Part shown: positions 8,108-16,912 of the stretch, one piece after another
How positions within the stretch are numbered: the stretch's first letter is position 1
How the letters are laid out: the number at the start of each line of letters is the position of its first letter
From: Pararhodobacter zhoushanensis
GTDB taxonomy: Bacteria; Pseudomonadota; Alphaproteobacteria; Rhodobacterales; Rhodobacteraceae
Direction: 5' to 3'
Assembly: GCF_025949695.1 (NCBI RefSeq)
Contig: NZ_JAPDFL010000001.1
Span: forward strand, 4,219,501 to 4,283,500
DNA: 64,000 nucleotides
Position numbers and translations under genes: made by a program
Notes under the pieces: generated by a model
Told to the model about the DNA's origin: nothing
Seen by the model: only the letters and a program-made list of their open reading frames with translations
The model's database searches: none

Positions 8108-9262
8108 ATGACATTTCCGCTGATGCCCTCAGGCTGGATGAGCGACGAGCACAAGATGCTCGCCGAGATGACGCGCGGCTTCATCACCGAGAAATGGGCA
8201 CCCCAGTTTGACACATGGCGCAAACAGGGCGAGATGGACCGCTCGACCTGGGCCGAGGCGGGCGCGATGGGGCTGCTCTGCGCCTCGATCCCCGAGGAAT
8301 ACGGCGGCGCGGGTGGCGATTTCGGCCATGAAGCGGTGATCCTGATGGAAGCGGCGCGGGTCAATCTGGCCAGCTGGGGTCAGGGCATCCATTCGGGGAT
8401 CGTCGCGCATTACATCCTGCACTATGGCACCGAAGAGCAAAAACAGCGCTGGCTGCCGAAAATGGCGACCGGTGAGCTGGTCGGGGCGCTGGCAATGACC
8501 GAGCCCTCGGGCGGCTCGGACGTACAAAACCTGAAAACCCGCGCGGTGCGCGAGGGCAATGTGTACCGGCTGAGCGGGTCGAAGACCTTTATCACCAACG
8601 GCCAGCATGCCAATCTGATCATCGTCGCGGCCAAGACCGACCCCAACGCGCGCTCAAAGGGCATGTCGCTGATGGTCGTTGAGACCGACAGCGCCGAGGG
8701 TTTCACCCGCGGGCGCAATCTGGACAAGATCGGGCTGAAGGCGGGCGATACGTCCGAGTTGTTCTTCGACAACGTGCCGGTGCCGCCCGAAAATGTGCTG
8801 GGCGGGGCCGAGGGTCAGGGCTTTTACCAGATGATGAAGCAGCTGCCGCAGGAACGGCTGATCATCGGCTGCGGCGCGGTCGGCGCGATCGAGGGCGCGG
8901 TGGAGATGACCATTGCCTATTGCAAGGAACGCGAGGCCTTCGGCCAGCCGATCATCAACTTCCAGAACACCCGCTTCAAACTGGCCGAGTGCAAGACCAA
9001 CGCCGTCGTCGCGCGCAGCTTTCTGGACCGCTGCATCGAGGCGCATCTGAAGGGTGAGCTGACGGTCGAGATGGCGGCGATGTCGAAATACTGGCTGTCG
9101 GACCTGCAATGCCAGGTGCTGGACGAATGCGTGCAGCTGCATGGCGGCTACGGCTTCATGCAGGACTACGCGGTGGCCGAGATGTGGACCGATGCGCGGG
9201 TGCAGCGGATCTATGGCGGCACGAACGAGATCATGAAGGAACTGATCGGGAGGTCGCTGTGA
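8108..9262 (+). CDS. Acyl-CoA dehydrogenase, long-chain (LCAD)-like
   Basis: Encodes 384 residues from ATG 8108, with GGGAGGGGC about 8 bases upstream (a TTG at 8090 in the same frame is less likely). The C terminus reads [17 protein letters not shown], nearly identical to the end of mammalian long-chain acyl-CoA dehydrogenase. As in LCAD and isovaleryl-CoA dehydrogenase the usual catalytic position is Gly (IYGG), and the base is the Glu of LPQERL, here about residue 249. [11 protein letters not shown] near residue 131 is the FAD/substrate signature. It converts long-chain or branched acyl-CoA to enoyl-CoA with ETF as acceptor. Same operon as the long-form dehydrogenase and the thiolase. Confidence 0.9.
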   Translation: MTFPLMPSGWMSDEHKMLAEMTRGFITEKWAPQFDTWRKQGEMDRSTWAEAGAMGLLCASIPEEYGGAGGDFGHEAVILMEAARVNLASWGQGIHSGIVAHYILHYGTEEQKQRWLPKMATGELVGALAMTEPSGGSDVQNLKTRAVREGNVYRLSGSKTFITNGQHANLIIVAAKTDPNARSKGMSLMVVETDSAEGFTRGRNLDKIGLKAGDTSELFFDNVPVPPENVLGGAEGQGFYQMMKQLPQERLIIGCGAVGAIEGAVEMTIAYCKEREAFGQPIINFQNTRFKLAECKTNAVVARSFLDRCIEAHLKGELTVEMAAMSKYWLSDLQCQVLDECVQLHGGYGFMQDYAVAEMWTDARVQRIYGGTNEIMKELIGRSL

Positions 9263-9321
9263 CGGCTCCCACCCGTAGGGCACACGATCACGGATCGTGC
9301 CCCGCCCGTTGGGCCGGGGTG

Positions 9322-9572
9322 CGAGGGGCTGCTCGCCCCTCGCGCTCCCTCGCCAAAGGGGGCGCACGCGCCCCCTTTGGAAACCCCCGTGCGTATTTGG
9401 GGCAAGATGAAAAGCGCACACCCCTCCCCGCCTGTGCCAGAAGCTCTCGGGCGGGTCGGGGTGGCTTCACCTTGCACGGTCATCGGCTCGCCAGCCTGTA
9501 CCGTGACGCCAGTATCGGGCGGAAAAGGTTAACAATTCCTGACCGCGCCTTTTCATCTTGCTTCAAATACGC
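9322..9572. repeat. Composite palindromic intergenic repeat, copy 1
   Basis: Fills most of the 355-base gap between two genes. Parts in order: hairpin A (CGAGGGGC, loop TGCTC, GCCCCTCG; 9322-9342); hairpin B with perfect 13-base arms (9353-9365 and 9368-9380); then a 25-base left arm (9391-9415) matched by an inverted right arm (9548-9572, 22 of 25 bases) around a spacer containing GGTTAAC. The same order recurs at 49.8 kb and, reversed, at 37.6 kb, with different bases in the stems but pairing kept. No gene lies in this gap. Confidence 0.75.
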
Positions 9573-9617
9573 CCTTTTCACCGCTTCCACCCTCACCCCG
9601 CCTGAAAGGAAAGCGCC

Positions 9618-10256
9618 ATGACGGCACAGCTCTATTGCTTCGGCGAATCCGGGAATTCCTACAAAGCCGCGCTGACCATGGCGCTGTCCGGCTATGACTG
9701 GACCCCGCGCTATGTCGATTTCTTCGGCGGCGAGACCCGCACGCCCGAATACCGTGCGCTCAACGTCATGGGTGAGGCGCCGCTGCTGGTCGAGGGCGAT
9801 CTGGTGCTCAGCCAGTCGGGCGCGATCCAGCTGCATGTGGCCAAGGCGACGGCCAAGCTGGGCGGTGCCCAGGGCGAGCAGGAGGAAGTCCTGCGCTGGA
9901 TCCTGTGGGACAACCACAAGCTCAGCAGCCCGGCCGGGATGACCCGCTTCCTGGCGAATTTCCTGCCCGAGGACAAGCGCCCCAAGGACGTCATCGCCTT
10001 CACCCAGGCGCGGCTCAAGGCCGCTTATGCCACGCTGAACACCCATCTGGAGGGGCGCGACTGGATCGTGGGCAGCGACGTCACCATCGCCGACACCGCC
10101 TGCTGTGGCTATCTCTATTACCCGGAACCGTTCGGCTTTGACCGGGCGGACTGGCCGAATATCGACCGTTGGCTGAGCGGCCTCGCTGCCCTGCCCGGTT
10201 GGAAGCACCCGTATGACATGATGCCCGGCTCGCCTGCCGACCGGGCCCAGGCCTGA
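9618..10256 (+). CDS. Glutathione S-transferase family protein
   Basis: Encodes 212 residues, the usual GST length. The N-terminal thioredoxin-like domain includes the active-site region SGNSYKAAL and the cis-Pro glutathione-binding motif GEAPLLVEGDLVLSQSGAI (residues 52-70). The C-terminal helical domain contains the N-capping box GSDVTIADT near residue 155. AAGGAAA provides the ribosome site. It lies 11 bases before the thiolase gene, inside a fatty-acid degradation locus, so a detoxifying or glutathione-thioester role linked to lipid breakdown is plausible; the exact substrate is unknown. Confidence 0.87.
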   Translation: MTAQLYCFGESGNSYKAALTMALSGYDWTPRYVDFFGGETRTPEYRALNVMGEAPLLVEGDLVLSQSGAIQLHVAKATAKLGGAQGEQEEVLRWILWDNHKLSSPAGMTRFLANFLPEDKRPKDVIAFTQARLKAAYATLNTHLEGRDWIVGSDVTIADTACCGYLYYPEPFGFDRADWPNIDRWLSGLAALPGWKHPYDMMPGSPADRAQA

Positions 10257-10266
10257 GGAGACCACC

Positions 10267-11478
10267 ATGACCGAAGCCTATATCTATGACGCTGCCCGCA
10301 CCGTCCGCGGCAAGGGCCGCAAGGATGGCAGCCTGCACGAAGTCACCGCCGCGCGCCTGTCCGCCGTTGCCTTGAACGCGATCAAGGAGCGCAACAATCT
10401 GGACACCCGCGCCATCGAGGATGTCATCTGGGGTAACGTGACCCAGATCGGCGAGCAGGGTGCCTGCCTTGCGCGCACGGCTGTGCTGGCCTCGGATTAC
10501 GCCGAAAGCGTTCCGGGCGTCAGCGTGAACCGCTTCTGCGCGTCAGGGCTTGAGGCCGTCAACATGGCCGCCAACCAGATCCGGGGTGGCTCGGGCATGG
10601 CTTATGTCGCCGGTGGCGTCGAGTGCATGAGCCGGGTGCCGATGGGCACGGATGGTGGCGCGATTGCTGTCGATCCGCAGATCGCCTTCGACAATTACTT
10701 CGTCCCGCAGGGCATCAGCGCCGATATCATTGCCACGAAATACGGCTTCACCCGCGACATGGCCGACGCCATGGCCGTCGAGAGCCAGAAGCGCGCCGCC
10801 GCCGCCTGGGCTGCCGGGTACTTCAACAAGACCGTGGTGCCGGTCAAGGATGTCAACGGCTTGACCATCCTTGACCATGACGAGTTCATGCGCCCGCAGA
10901 CCGACATGCAGAGCCTTGGCGCGCTGAAGCCCAGCTTCAAGGACATGGGCGAGGTGATGCCCGGCTTCGACAAGATCGCGCTGATGAAATACCCCGAGCT
11001 GGAGCGGGTGAACCACATCCACCACGCCGGCAACTCGTCGGGGATCGTCGATGGCGCTGCCGCCATTCTGATCGGCAACAAGGAGTTTGGCGAGAAATAC
11101 GGCCTGATCCCGCGCGCCCGCATCCGCGCCACGGCCAAGATCGGCACCGATCCGACGATTATGCTGACCGGCCCGGTGCCGGTGACCGAAAAGATCCTGC
11201 GCGAAAGCGGCATGTCGATCGAGGACATTGATCTCTTCGAGGTCAACGAGGCCTTCGCCGCCGTGGTGCTGCGCTTTGAGCAGGCGTTCAACGTCGACCA
11301 CAGCAAGGTCAACGTGAACGGCGGCTCGATTGCGATGGGTCACCCGCTGGGCGCGACCGGCGCGATCATTCTGGGCACGCTGCTGGATGAGCTGGAGCGC
11401 ACCGGCAAGGGCACCGGTCTGGCGACGCTGTGCATCGGCTCGGGCATGGGTGCGGCCACGATCATCGAGCGGATGTAA
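10267..11478 (+). CDS. Thiolase (acetyl-CoA acyltransferase), FadA/FadI-like
   Basis: Encodes 403 residues. The nucleophilic Cys is residue 91 in [10 protein letters not shown]; the His loop [17 protein letters not shown] and the second catalytic Cys in LCIGSGMG are present, so all thiolase residues are intact. It cleaves 3-ketoacyl-CoA with CoA to give acetyl-CoA and a shortened acyl-CoA. It is followed closely by the cupin and the FadB-type fusion gene, forming the classic thiolase/multifunctional-enzyme pair of beta-oxidation. A biosynthetic acetoacetyl-CoA thiolase is less likely from context. Confidence 0.92.
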   Translation: MTEAYIYDAARTVRGKGRKDGSLHEVTAARLSAVALNAIKERNNLDTRAIEDVIWGNVTQIGEQGACLARTAVLASDYAESVPGVSVNRFCASGLEAVNMAANQIRGGSGMAYVAGGVECMSRVPMGTDGGAIAVDPQIAFDNYFVPQGISADIIATKYGFTRDMADAMAVESQKRAAAAWAAGYFNKTVVPVKDVNGLTILDHDEFMRPQTDMQSLGALKPSFKDMGEVMPGFDKIALMKYPELERVNHIHHAGNSSGIVDGAAAILIGNKEFGEKYGLIPRARIRATAKIGTDPTIMLTGPVPVTEKILRESGMSIEDIDLFEVNEAFAAVVLRFEQAFNVDHSKVNVNGGSIAMGHPLGATGAIILGTLLDELERTGKGTGLATLCIGSGMGAATIIERM

Positions 11479-11481
11479 ACC

Positions 11482-11982
11482 ATGCCGAAGATCGACCTCA
11501 GCACGCTGACCCTGCGGACGGGCTCGATTTACCCCGAGCCTTACGCGGGCCAGATGGCCGGGCGCTCGTCGCACCGGCTGGGGCAAGCGGCGGGCCTGAC
11601 GCAGTTTGGCGTGAACATCGTCTATCTTGAGCCCGGTGGCGTGGCGTCACTGCGCCACTGGCACCTGAACGAGGACGAGTTCGCCATGGTGCTGACCGGC
11701 GAGCTGATCCTGTCCGAGGATACCGGCGAGACGGTGATGCACCCCGGCGACTGTGCGGCGTGGAAGGCGGGCGAGCCGGTGGGCCATCGCTTCGTCAACC
11801 GCACCGATGCGCAGGCCAGTTTCCTCGTCGTGGGCTCGAAAGCCCCGCGCGAGGTGGCGACATACACCGAGGTCGATTTCAAACTCATCATCGAGGGCAA
11901 CCAGCCCCGTTATACCTATCACGACGGCAGCGACTGGGCGGGACACCGTGACCTCGCGCCGCAAGGAGGAACCGACGAATGA
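11482..11982 (+). CDS. Cupin domain protein
   Basis: Encodes 166 residues. The central beta-barrel has cupin motif 1 (G-x5[16 protein letters not shown], residues about 52-74) with metal-binding His and Glu, and motif 2 ([18 protein letters not shown], residues about 91-108). Cupins of this type bind a divalent metal; many are sugar-modifying enzymes or small-molecule sensors. It starts 3 bases after the thiolase stop and its last codon overlaps the start of the FadB-type gene (ATGA), so it is tightly built into the beta-oxidation operon. Role unknown. Confidence 0.85.
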   Translation: MPKIDLSTLTLRTGSIYPEPYAGQMAGRSSHRLGQAAGLTQFGVNIVYLEPGGVASLRHWHLNEDEFAMVLTGELILSEDTGETVMHPGDCAAWKAGEPVGHRFVNRTDAQASFLVVGSKAPREVATYTEVDFKLIIEGNQPRYTYHDGSDWAGHRDLAPQGGTDE

Positions 11983-14171
11983 CCGAATTCCATTATGCCG
12001 TGGACGCCGACGGCGTTGCCACCATCACCTGGGATCTGCCGGGCAAGTCGATGAACGTCATGACCATGCCCGGTCTGCAACAGCTGGAAGCCGCCATTGA
12101 CAAGGCGCTGGCTGACGATGCCGTCAAGGGTGTGATCCTGACCAGCGCCAAGGCCGATTTTGCCGGCGGGATGGACCTGAACCTGCTGGCCGAGCTGCGC
12201 GGCACGATTGAGGGCAACGCCGCCCAAAGCCTGTTCGACGGGATCATGGGCATGCACCATCTGTCGCGCAAGATCGAGCGCGCGGGCATGGACCCCAAGA
12301 CGCTGAAGGGCGGCAAGCCGATTGTCGCCGCCCTGCCCGGCACCGCTATGGGCATCGGGCTGGAGTTGCCGCTGGCCTGTCACCGCATCATCGCGGCGGA
12401 CAATCCGCGCGCGCAGATCGGCCTGCCTGAGATCAAGGTCGGCCTGTTCCCGGGCGGCGGGGGCACGACCCGTCTGGCGTGGAAGCTGGGGGCGATGGCG
12501 GCGGCTCCGCTGCTGCTGGAGGGCAAGACGCTGGCTCCGGCCAAGGCGAAATCGGCCGGTATCATTGACGAGGTTGTGCCCGCCGATCAGCTGATGGCGC
12601 GGGCGAAAGAGTGGGTTCTGGGCGCGAAAGACGCCGATCTGGTCAAGCCCTGGGACACCAAGGGCTACAAGATCCCCGGCGGCGCGCCCTATTCCGCGCC
12701 GGGCTTTCCCACCTTCGTGGGGGCCTCGGTCATGGTTCATGCAAACACATGGGGCGTGTACCCTGCGGCCAAGGCGCTGCTGAGTGCGGTCTATGAGGGC
12801 ATGCAGGTGCCCTTCGACACCGCGCTCAAGATTGAGGCGCGCTGGTTCACGCATGTGCTGCTGGACCCGTCCTCCAGCGCGATGATCCGCAGTCTGTTCG
12901 TCAACAAAGGCGCGCTGGAGAAGGGCGCGAACCGTCCCGAGGTGCCTGACGAGAAGGTCACCAAGGTCGGCGTGCTGGGTGCGGGCATGATGGGTGCCGG
13001 TATCGCTTATGTCAGCGCGCTGGCGGGTATTCAGGTGGTGCTGCTGGATGCGGCGCTTGAGTCGGCGGAAAAGGGCAAAGCCTATTCCGAGGGCCTGCTG
13101 GACAAGGGCATGAAGCGCGGCAAGGTCACCGAGGACAAGAAAGCCAAGGTGCTGGGCCTGATCAAGACCACCGCCGATTACGCGGATCTTGAGGGCTGCG
13201 ATCTGATCGTCGAAGCCGTGTTCGAAGACCCCGGCGTCAAGGCCGACGTGACCGCCAAGGCCGAGGCCGTGATCCCCGAGACGGCGATCTTTGCCTCGAA
13301 CACCTCGACCCTGCCGATCACCAGTCTGGCAGCGGCGTCAAAACGGCCCGAACAGTTCATCGGCATCCACTTCTTCAGCCCGGTCGACAAGATGCTGCTG
13401 GTCGAGATCATCAAGGGGGCCAAGACCGGCGACCGCGCGGTGGCCAAGGCGCTGGATTTCGTGCGCCAGATCCGCAAGACGCCGATCGTGGTGAACGACG
13501 CGCGCTTCTTCTACGCCAACCGCTGCATCATCCCCTATATCAACGAAGGGATGCGTCTGGCCGCCGAGGGCACGCCGCTGCCGATGGTCGATCATGCGGC
13601 CAAGCTGCTGGGTTTCCCGGTGGGGCCGATCACGCTGGTCGATGAGACCTCGCTCGATCTGGGGGCCAAGATCGCCAAGGCGACCAAGGCGGCGATGGGC
13701 AATGATTATCCCGATGATGCCGTCGACGAGGTGGTGTTCTGGATGGTCGATCAAGGCCGCTACGGGCGCAAATCCAAGTCCGGGTTCTTTGACTATGATG
13801 ACAGCGGCAAGCGGCAGGGCTACTGGCCCGGGTTCGCGGCGAAGTACCCGGTCAAGGACGGCGCCGAGCTGGAAGAGGTGCAGAACCGTCTGATGATGGC
13901 GCAGGTGCTGGAAGCAGTGCGCGCACTGGAAGAGGGCGTGCTGGAAGACATCCGCGAGGGTGACGTGGGCGCGATTCTGGGCTGGGGCTTTGCGCCGTGG
14001 TCGGGTGGCCCGTTCGGCTGGCTGGACATCATCGGCGCGGCGAAAGCGGTCGAGATCTGCGACGCGCTGGAAGCCAAGTTCGGCGCGCGGTTCAAGTGCC
14101 CGGCCTTGCTGCGCGACATGGCGGCCAAGGGCCAGACCTTTTACGGCGCGAAAGCGGTCAAGGTCGCCTGA
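11979..14171 (+). CDS. FadB/FadJ-type fusion: enoyl-CoA hydratase / 3-hydroxyacyl-CoA dehydrogenase
   Basis: Encodes 730 residues. Residues 1-300 are a crotonase domain with the oxyanion region SAKADFAGGMDL and the catalytic Glu segment LPEIKVGLFPGGGGT (about residue 150). A Rossmann NAD-binding site (GAGMMGAG) begins at about residue 334, followed by the dehydrogenase catalytic His in IGIHFFSPVDKM and the helical C-terminal domains. It hydrates 2-enoyl-CoA and oxidises the 3-hydroxyacyl-CoA to 3-ketoacyl-CoA, which the upstream thiolase cleaves. A 4-base overlap with the cupin gene implies coupling. A strong terminator follows, so this is the last gene of the operon. Confidence 0.93.
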   Translation: MTEFHYAVDADGVATITWDLPGKSMNVMTMPGLQQLEAAIDKALADDAVKGVILTSAKADFAGGMDLNLLAELRGTIEGNAAQSLFDGIMGMHHLSRKIERAGMDPKTLKGGKPIVAALPGTAMGIGLELPLACHRIIAADNPRAQIGLPEIKVGLFPGGGGTTRLAWKLGAMAAAPLLLEGKTLAPAKAKSAGIIDEVVPADQLMARAKEWVLGAKDADLVKPWDTKGYKIPGGAPYSAPGFPTFVGASVMVHANTWGVYPAAKALLSAVYEGMQVPFDTALKIEARWFTHVLLDPSSSAMIRSLFVNKGALEKGANRPEVPDEKVTKVGVLGAGMMGAGIAYVSALAGIQVVLLDAALESAEKGKAYSEGLLDKGMKRGKVTEDKKAKVLGLIKTTADYADLEGCDLIVEAVFEDPGVKADVTAKAEAVIPETAIFASNTSTLPITSLAAASKRPEQFIGIHFFSPVDKMLLVEIIKGAKTGDRAVAKALDFVRQIRKTPIVVNDARFFYANRCIIPYINEGMRLAAEGTPLPMVDHAAKLLGFPVGPITLVDETSLDLGAKIAKATKAAMGNDYPDDAVDEVVFWMVDQGRYGRKSKSGFFDYDDSGKRQGYWPGFAAKYPVKDGAELEEVQNRLMMAQVLEAVRALEEGVLEDIREGDVGAILGWGFAPWSGGPFGWLDIIGAAKAVEICDALEAKFGARFKCPALLRDMAAKGQTFYGAKAVKVA

Positions 14172-14201
14172 CCACTGACCACTGACGGCTGAACGACAGA
14201 A

Positions 14202-14231
14202 CGCCCGCCCCCTGACCGGGGCGGGCGTTTT
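14202..14231 (+). terminator. Intrinsic terminator of the fatty-acid operon
   Basis: Perfect 10-base GC arms CGCCCGCCCC (14202-14211) and GGGGCGGGCG (14218-14227) with a 6-base loop are followed by TTTT. It lies 30 bases after the FadB-type stop codon. Confidence 0.9.
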
Positions 14232-14261
14232 GCATGGGATCGCGCAAGGCAGTACCGGGGA

Positions 14262-14951
14262 TCAGCCGGTCGTGTGCATCGCGGCCACCAGACAGCGGCC
14301 CTGCGTTTCGGTCAGGCACCGATAGGGACTGATGTCACCCATCGTCACCGTCGCTGCGCTGGCTGTCGGGCGGTGGCCATTGCGGCACTGCACCAGCAGC
14401 GTGCCATTGGCATAGACCACCTCATCATCGGCGAATTCCAGCGTGACAATCGTCATCTCGCGCGCCGGGGCGGTGCGGGTGACGCCCTTGTACCCGTCCA
14501 GAGCCCCCGCAGGCACAAGGGTGAAGGCATCGCCAAAGAGATCCTCGCCCGCGTCGGATTCGATCAGCACGGGCTGGTCGGCCAGCAACAGCATCGCGGT
14601 GCGGTTGCCCAGCGCACCGGCGGGCAGATGCAGCGGCCACAGCCCGGTCGGTGCGGCAGCCGCCGCTGTCCATAGCGTGCTGACACGTACCGACTTGAGC
14701 GGCCGCATCCCGTTGTCAAAGGTCACCACCCGGTCACCGGGCTGCAGATCCTCGACCGGTTGCCAGCCCAGTTCGGTGGCGACCAGCGTTCCCGCGATCA
14801 ACCCCTCGGCCAGCGCCCCCGTCTCGTGCCAGCTTTGCGTCGGCACCTGACCTGCTGCTGCCTGTTCGGACCAGACGTTGCCGCGATCGGCAAACGAATA
14901 GGGGACAAAACATCCCTGGCCCAGCATACCACCCACCCAATTGTGCAACAT
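14262..14951 (-). CDS. Hint (Hedgehog/intein-fold) domain protein, apparently without splicing nucleophile
   Basis: Encodes 229 residues from ATG 14951, with AAGGACA correctly placed; an upstream in-frame start at 15017 lacks a ribosome site. Residues from about 52 (LAEGLIAGTLVATELGWQPVEDLQPGDRVVT) follow the rhodobacteral Hint pattern, where self-processing proteins have Cys at the start of the domain (C-F-x-x-G-T). Here the equivalent residue looks like Gly. The rest of the Hint beta-fold is conserved (LADQPVLIESD, YANGTLLVQC). No enzymatic partner domain remains, so a structural or binding role is likely. It is convergent with the fatty-acid operon. Confidence 0.75.
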   Translation of the reverse strand: MLHNWVGGMLGQGCFVPYSFADRGNVWSEQAAAGQVPTQSWHETGALAEGLIAGTLVATELGWQPVEDLQPGDRVVTFDNGMRPLKSVRVSTLWTAAAAAPTGLWPLHLPAGALGNRTAMLLLADQPVLIESDAGEDLFGDAFTLVPAGALDGYKGVTRTAPAREMTIVTLEFADDEVVYANGTLLVQCRNGHRPTASAATVTMGDISPYRCLTETQGRCLVAAMHTTG

Positions 14952-15207
14952 TCCATTGTCCTTTCGCGAACACGACACCGCGTTCCATGGCCTCATATGG
15001 ACCGCGAGAAATGGCAAAGACTGGGACCAAATATGGTTAATCTGCGAATTTTACACGGAATTGGCGACTTATTATGCCTCATTTCGCCGGCCTGAGGCCT
15101 CTGCCCCGTGCCAATGCATTGCCCGTGCGTTGCCCCCCTTTCCGCCGCCGTGAACAGAGGTCACTATACCCCCTAACGCGAGACGATCAGCACGGGGGGA
15201 ATGCGCG

Positions 15208-16830
15208 ATGGGATGGTTGGCAGACGAGACGGGGCTGGAGAAATGTTCAGCAAATTACGTGCCTTTGACGCCGCTGTCGCATCTGCGCCGGGCGGCGGAT
15301 ATCTTTGCCAACCGCGAGGCGCTGGTCTATGGCACCCAGCGCTGGAGCTATACGCAATACGTCGAGCGGGTGACGCGGCTGGCCTCGGGTCTGGCGAAAC
15401 TGGGGGTTGCGCCGGGTCAGGTTGTGTCGGTGCTGCTGCCCAACGTGCCGTCGCATGCCGAGGCGCATTTCGCCGTGCCCGCCTGCGGCGCGATTCTCAA
15501 CTCGATCAACACGCGGCTCGATCTGGACACGGTCGCCTATATCCTTGAGCACAGCGGCTGCAAGGTGGCGCTGGTGGACAGTTCGCTGATCGAGCTGGTC
15601 GAGCGCGCGGCGATGGTCATCGGCGGCGGGCCGAAAATTGTCGAGGTGCCCGATGCGCAGGCTGGTATCCCGGCGACCGGGCGGCATCTGGTTTATGAGG
15701 ACGTCATTGCCTCGGGCGATCCGTCGTTCGACTGGATCATGCCACAGGACGAATGGGAATCGCTGGCGCTGAACTATACCAGCGGCACGACCGGGCGGCC
15801 CAAGGGCGTGGTGTACCACCACCGCGGCGCGTATCTGAGCACCATGGCGCAGCCGATCAGCTGGCGCATGGTGCTGTACCCGCGCTATCTGACCATCGTG
15901 CCGATGTTCCACTGCAACGCGTGGTGCCATCCGTGGATGATCCCGCTGATGGGCGGCGCGATCATCTGCCTGCGCGACATCACCGCCAAGGGGGTCTATC
16001 AGGCCGTCGCCGTTGAAAAGGCCACGCATTTTGGCGGCGCGCCGATCGTGCTCAACACCATCGTTGCCGCCAAGGAGGAGGACCGCCTCCCCTTCGACCA
16101 TATCGTCGAGGTGTTCACGGCAGGGGCCCCGCCCCCGGCTGCAACCCTGGCCGCGATCGAACCCTTGGGCTTCAACGTCACGCAGGTTTACGGCCTGACC
16201 GAGACCTACGGCCCGGCCACGGAATGCACTTGGCATGAGGGGTTCGATGCGCTGCCACAGGCCGACCGGGCGGCGGTCAAGGCGCGCACCGGGGTGCTGA
16301 TGCCATTCATGGAAGAGATCACCGTGCTGGATGACACAATGGCCCCCGTCGCGCGCGATACCGTGGCGCTGGGGGAAATCATGCACCGGGGCAATGGCGT
16401 GATGAAGGGCTATTTCCGCAATCCCGAGGCCACGGCAGAGGCGTTCAAGGGCGGCTATTTTCATTCCGGCGACATCGCGTTCCGATATGATGACGGCTAT
16501 ATCAAGATCGCTGACCGCTCGAAGGACATCATCATCTCGGGCGGCGAAAACGTCAGTTCGGTCGAGGTCGAGGGCGCGCTGGCCCATCATGCGGCGGTGT
16601 CGCTGTGCGCCGTGGTTGCCAAGCCTGACGACAAATGGGGCGAGGTTCCCTGCGCCTTTGTCGAGCTGAAAGAGGGCGCACAGGCCACCGAGGCCGAGCT
16701 GATCGCCTTTTGCCGCGAGCGGCTGGCCGGGTTCAAGACGCCCAAGCGGGTGATTTTCCACGAGTTGCCCAAGACATCGACCGGGAAGATCCAGAAGTTC
16801 GAGTTGCGCGCGTTGGCCAAAACCTTGTGA
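15208..16830 (+). CDS. Acyl-CoA synthetase (AMP-forming), DmdB/AlkK-like
   Basis: Encodes 540 residues, ANL superfamily. Motif A3 is YTSGTTGRPKG (about residues 189-199), the A5 region is YGLTETYGPA, the A7/A8 hinge is HSGDIAF...DRSKDIIISGGEN, and the catalytic Lys lies in STGKIQK at the C terminus. The segment HHRGAYLS after the P-loop and the N-terminal LTPLSHLRRAADIF are typical of the subfamily containing medium-chain fatty acid ligases and 3-methylmercaptopropionate-CoA ligase DmdB. It activates a carboxylic acid with ATP and CoA. It stands alone as a transcription unit between an AT-rich promoter region (14952-15207) and a broken gene. Exact acid unknown. Confidence 0.9.
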   Translation: MGWLADETGLEKCSANYVPLTPLSHLRRAADIFANREALVYGTQRWSYTQYVERVTRLASGLAKLGVAPGQVVSVLLPNVPSHAEAHFAVPACGAILNSINTRLDLDTVAYILEHSGCKVALVDSSLIELVERAAMVIGGGPKIVEVPDAQAGIPATGRHLVYEDVIASGDPSFDWIMPQDEWESLALNYTSGTTGRPKGVVYHHRGAYLSTMAQPISWRMVLYPRYLTIVPMFHCNAWCHPWMIPLMGGAIICLRDITAKGVYQAVAVEKATHFGGAPIVLNTIVAAKEEDRLPFDHIVEVFTAGAPPPAATLAAIEPLGFNVTQVYGLTETYGPATECTWHEGFDALPQADRAAVKARTGVLMPFMEEITVLDDTMAPVARDTVALGEIMHRGNGVMKGYFRNPEATAEAFKGGYFHSGDIAFRYDDGYIKIADRSKDIIISGGENVSSVEVEGALAHHAAVSLCAVVAKPDDKWGEVPCAFVELKEGAQATEAELIAFCRERLAGFKTPKRVIFHELPKTSTGKIQKFELRALAKTL

Positions 16831-16912
16831 CGCTCTGGCTCTGGCGCGACTGTGCTGGCTGCGGTAGCATGAGCGCGACCCAAAGAACAAAAACCGGGCG
16901 GCAGTTGAGGCA

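Noticed and set aside
5622..16830. A DMSP demethylation-type pathway (DmdB and DmdC homologues 8 kb apart)
   Set aside because: Both proteins belong to broad families with general fatty-acid roles, and no dmdA or dmdD is present; gene context favours beta-oxidation.
15247..16890. 547-residue minus-strand frame opposite the acyl-CoA synthetase
   Set aside because: Antisense shadow of an intact ANL enzyme.
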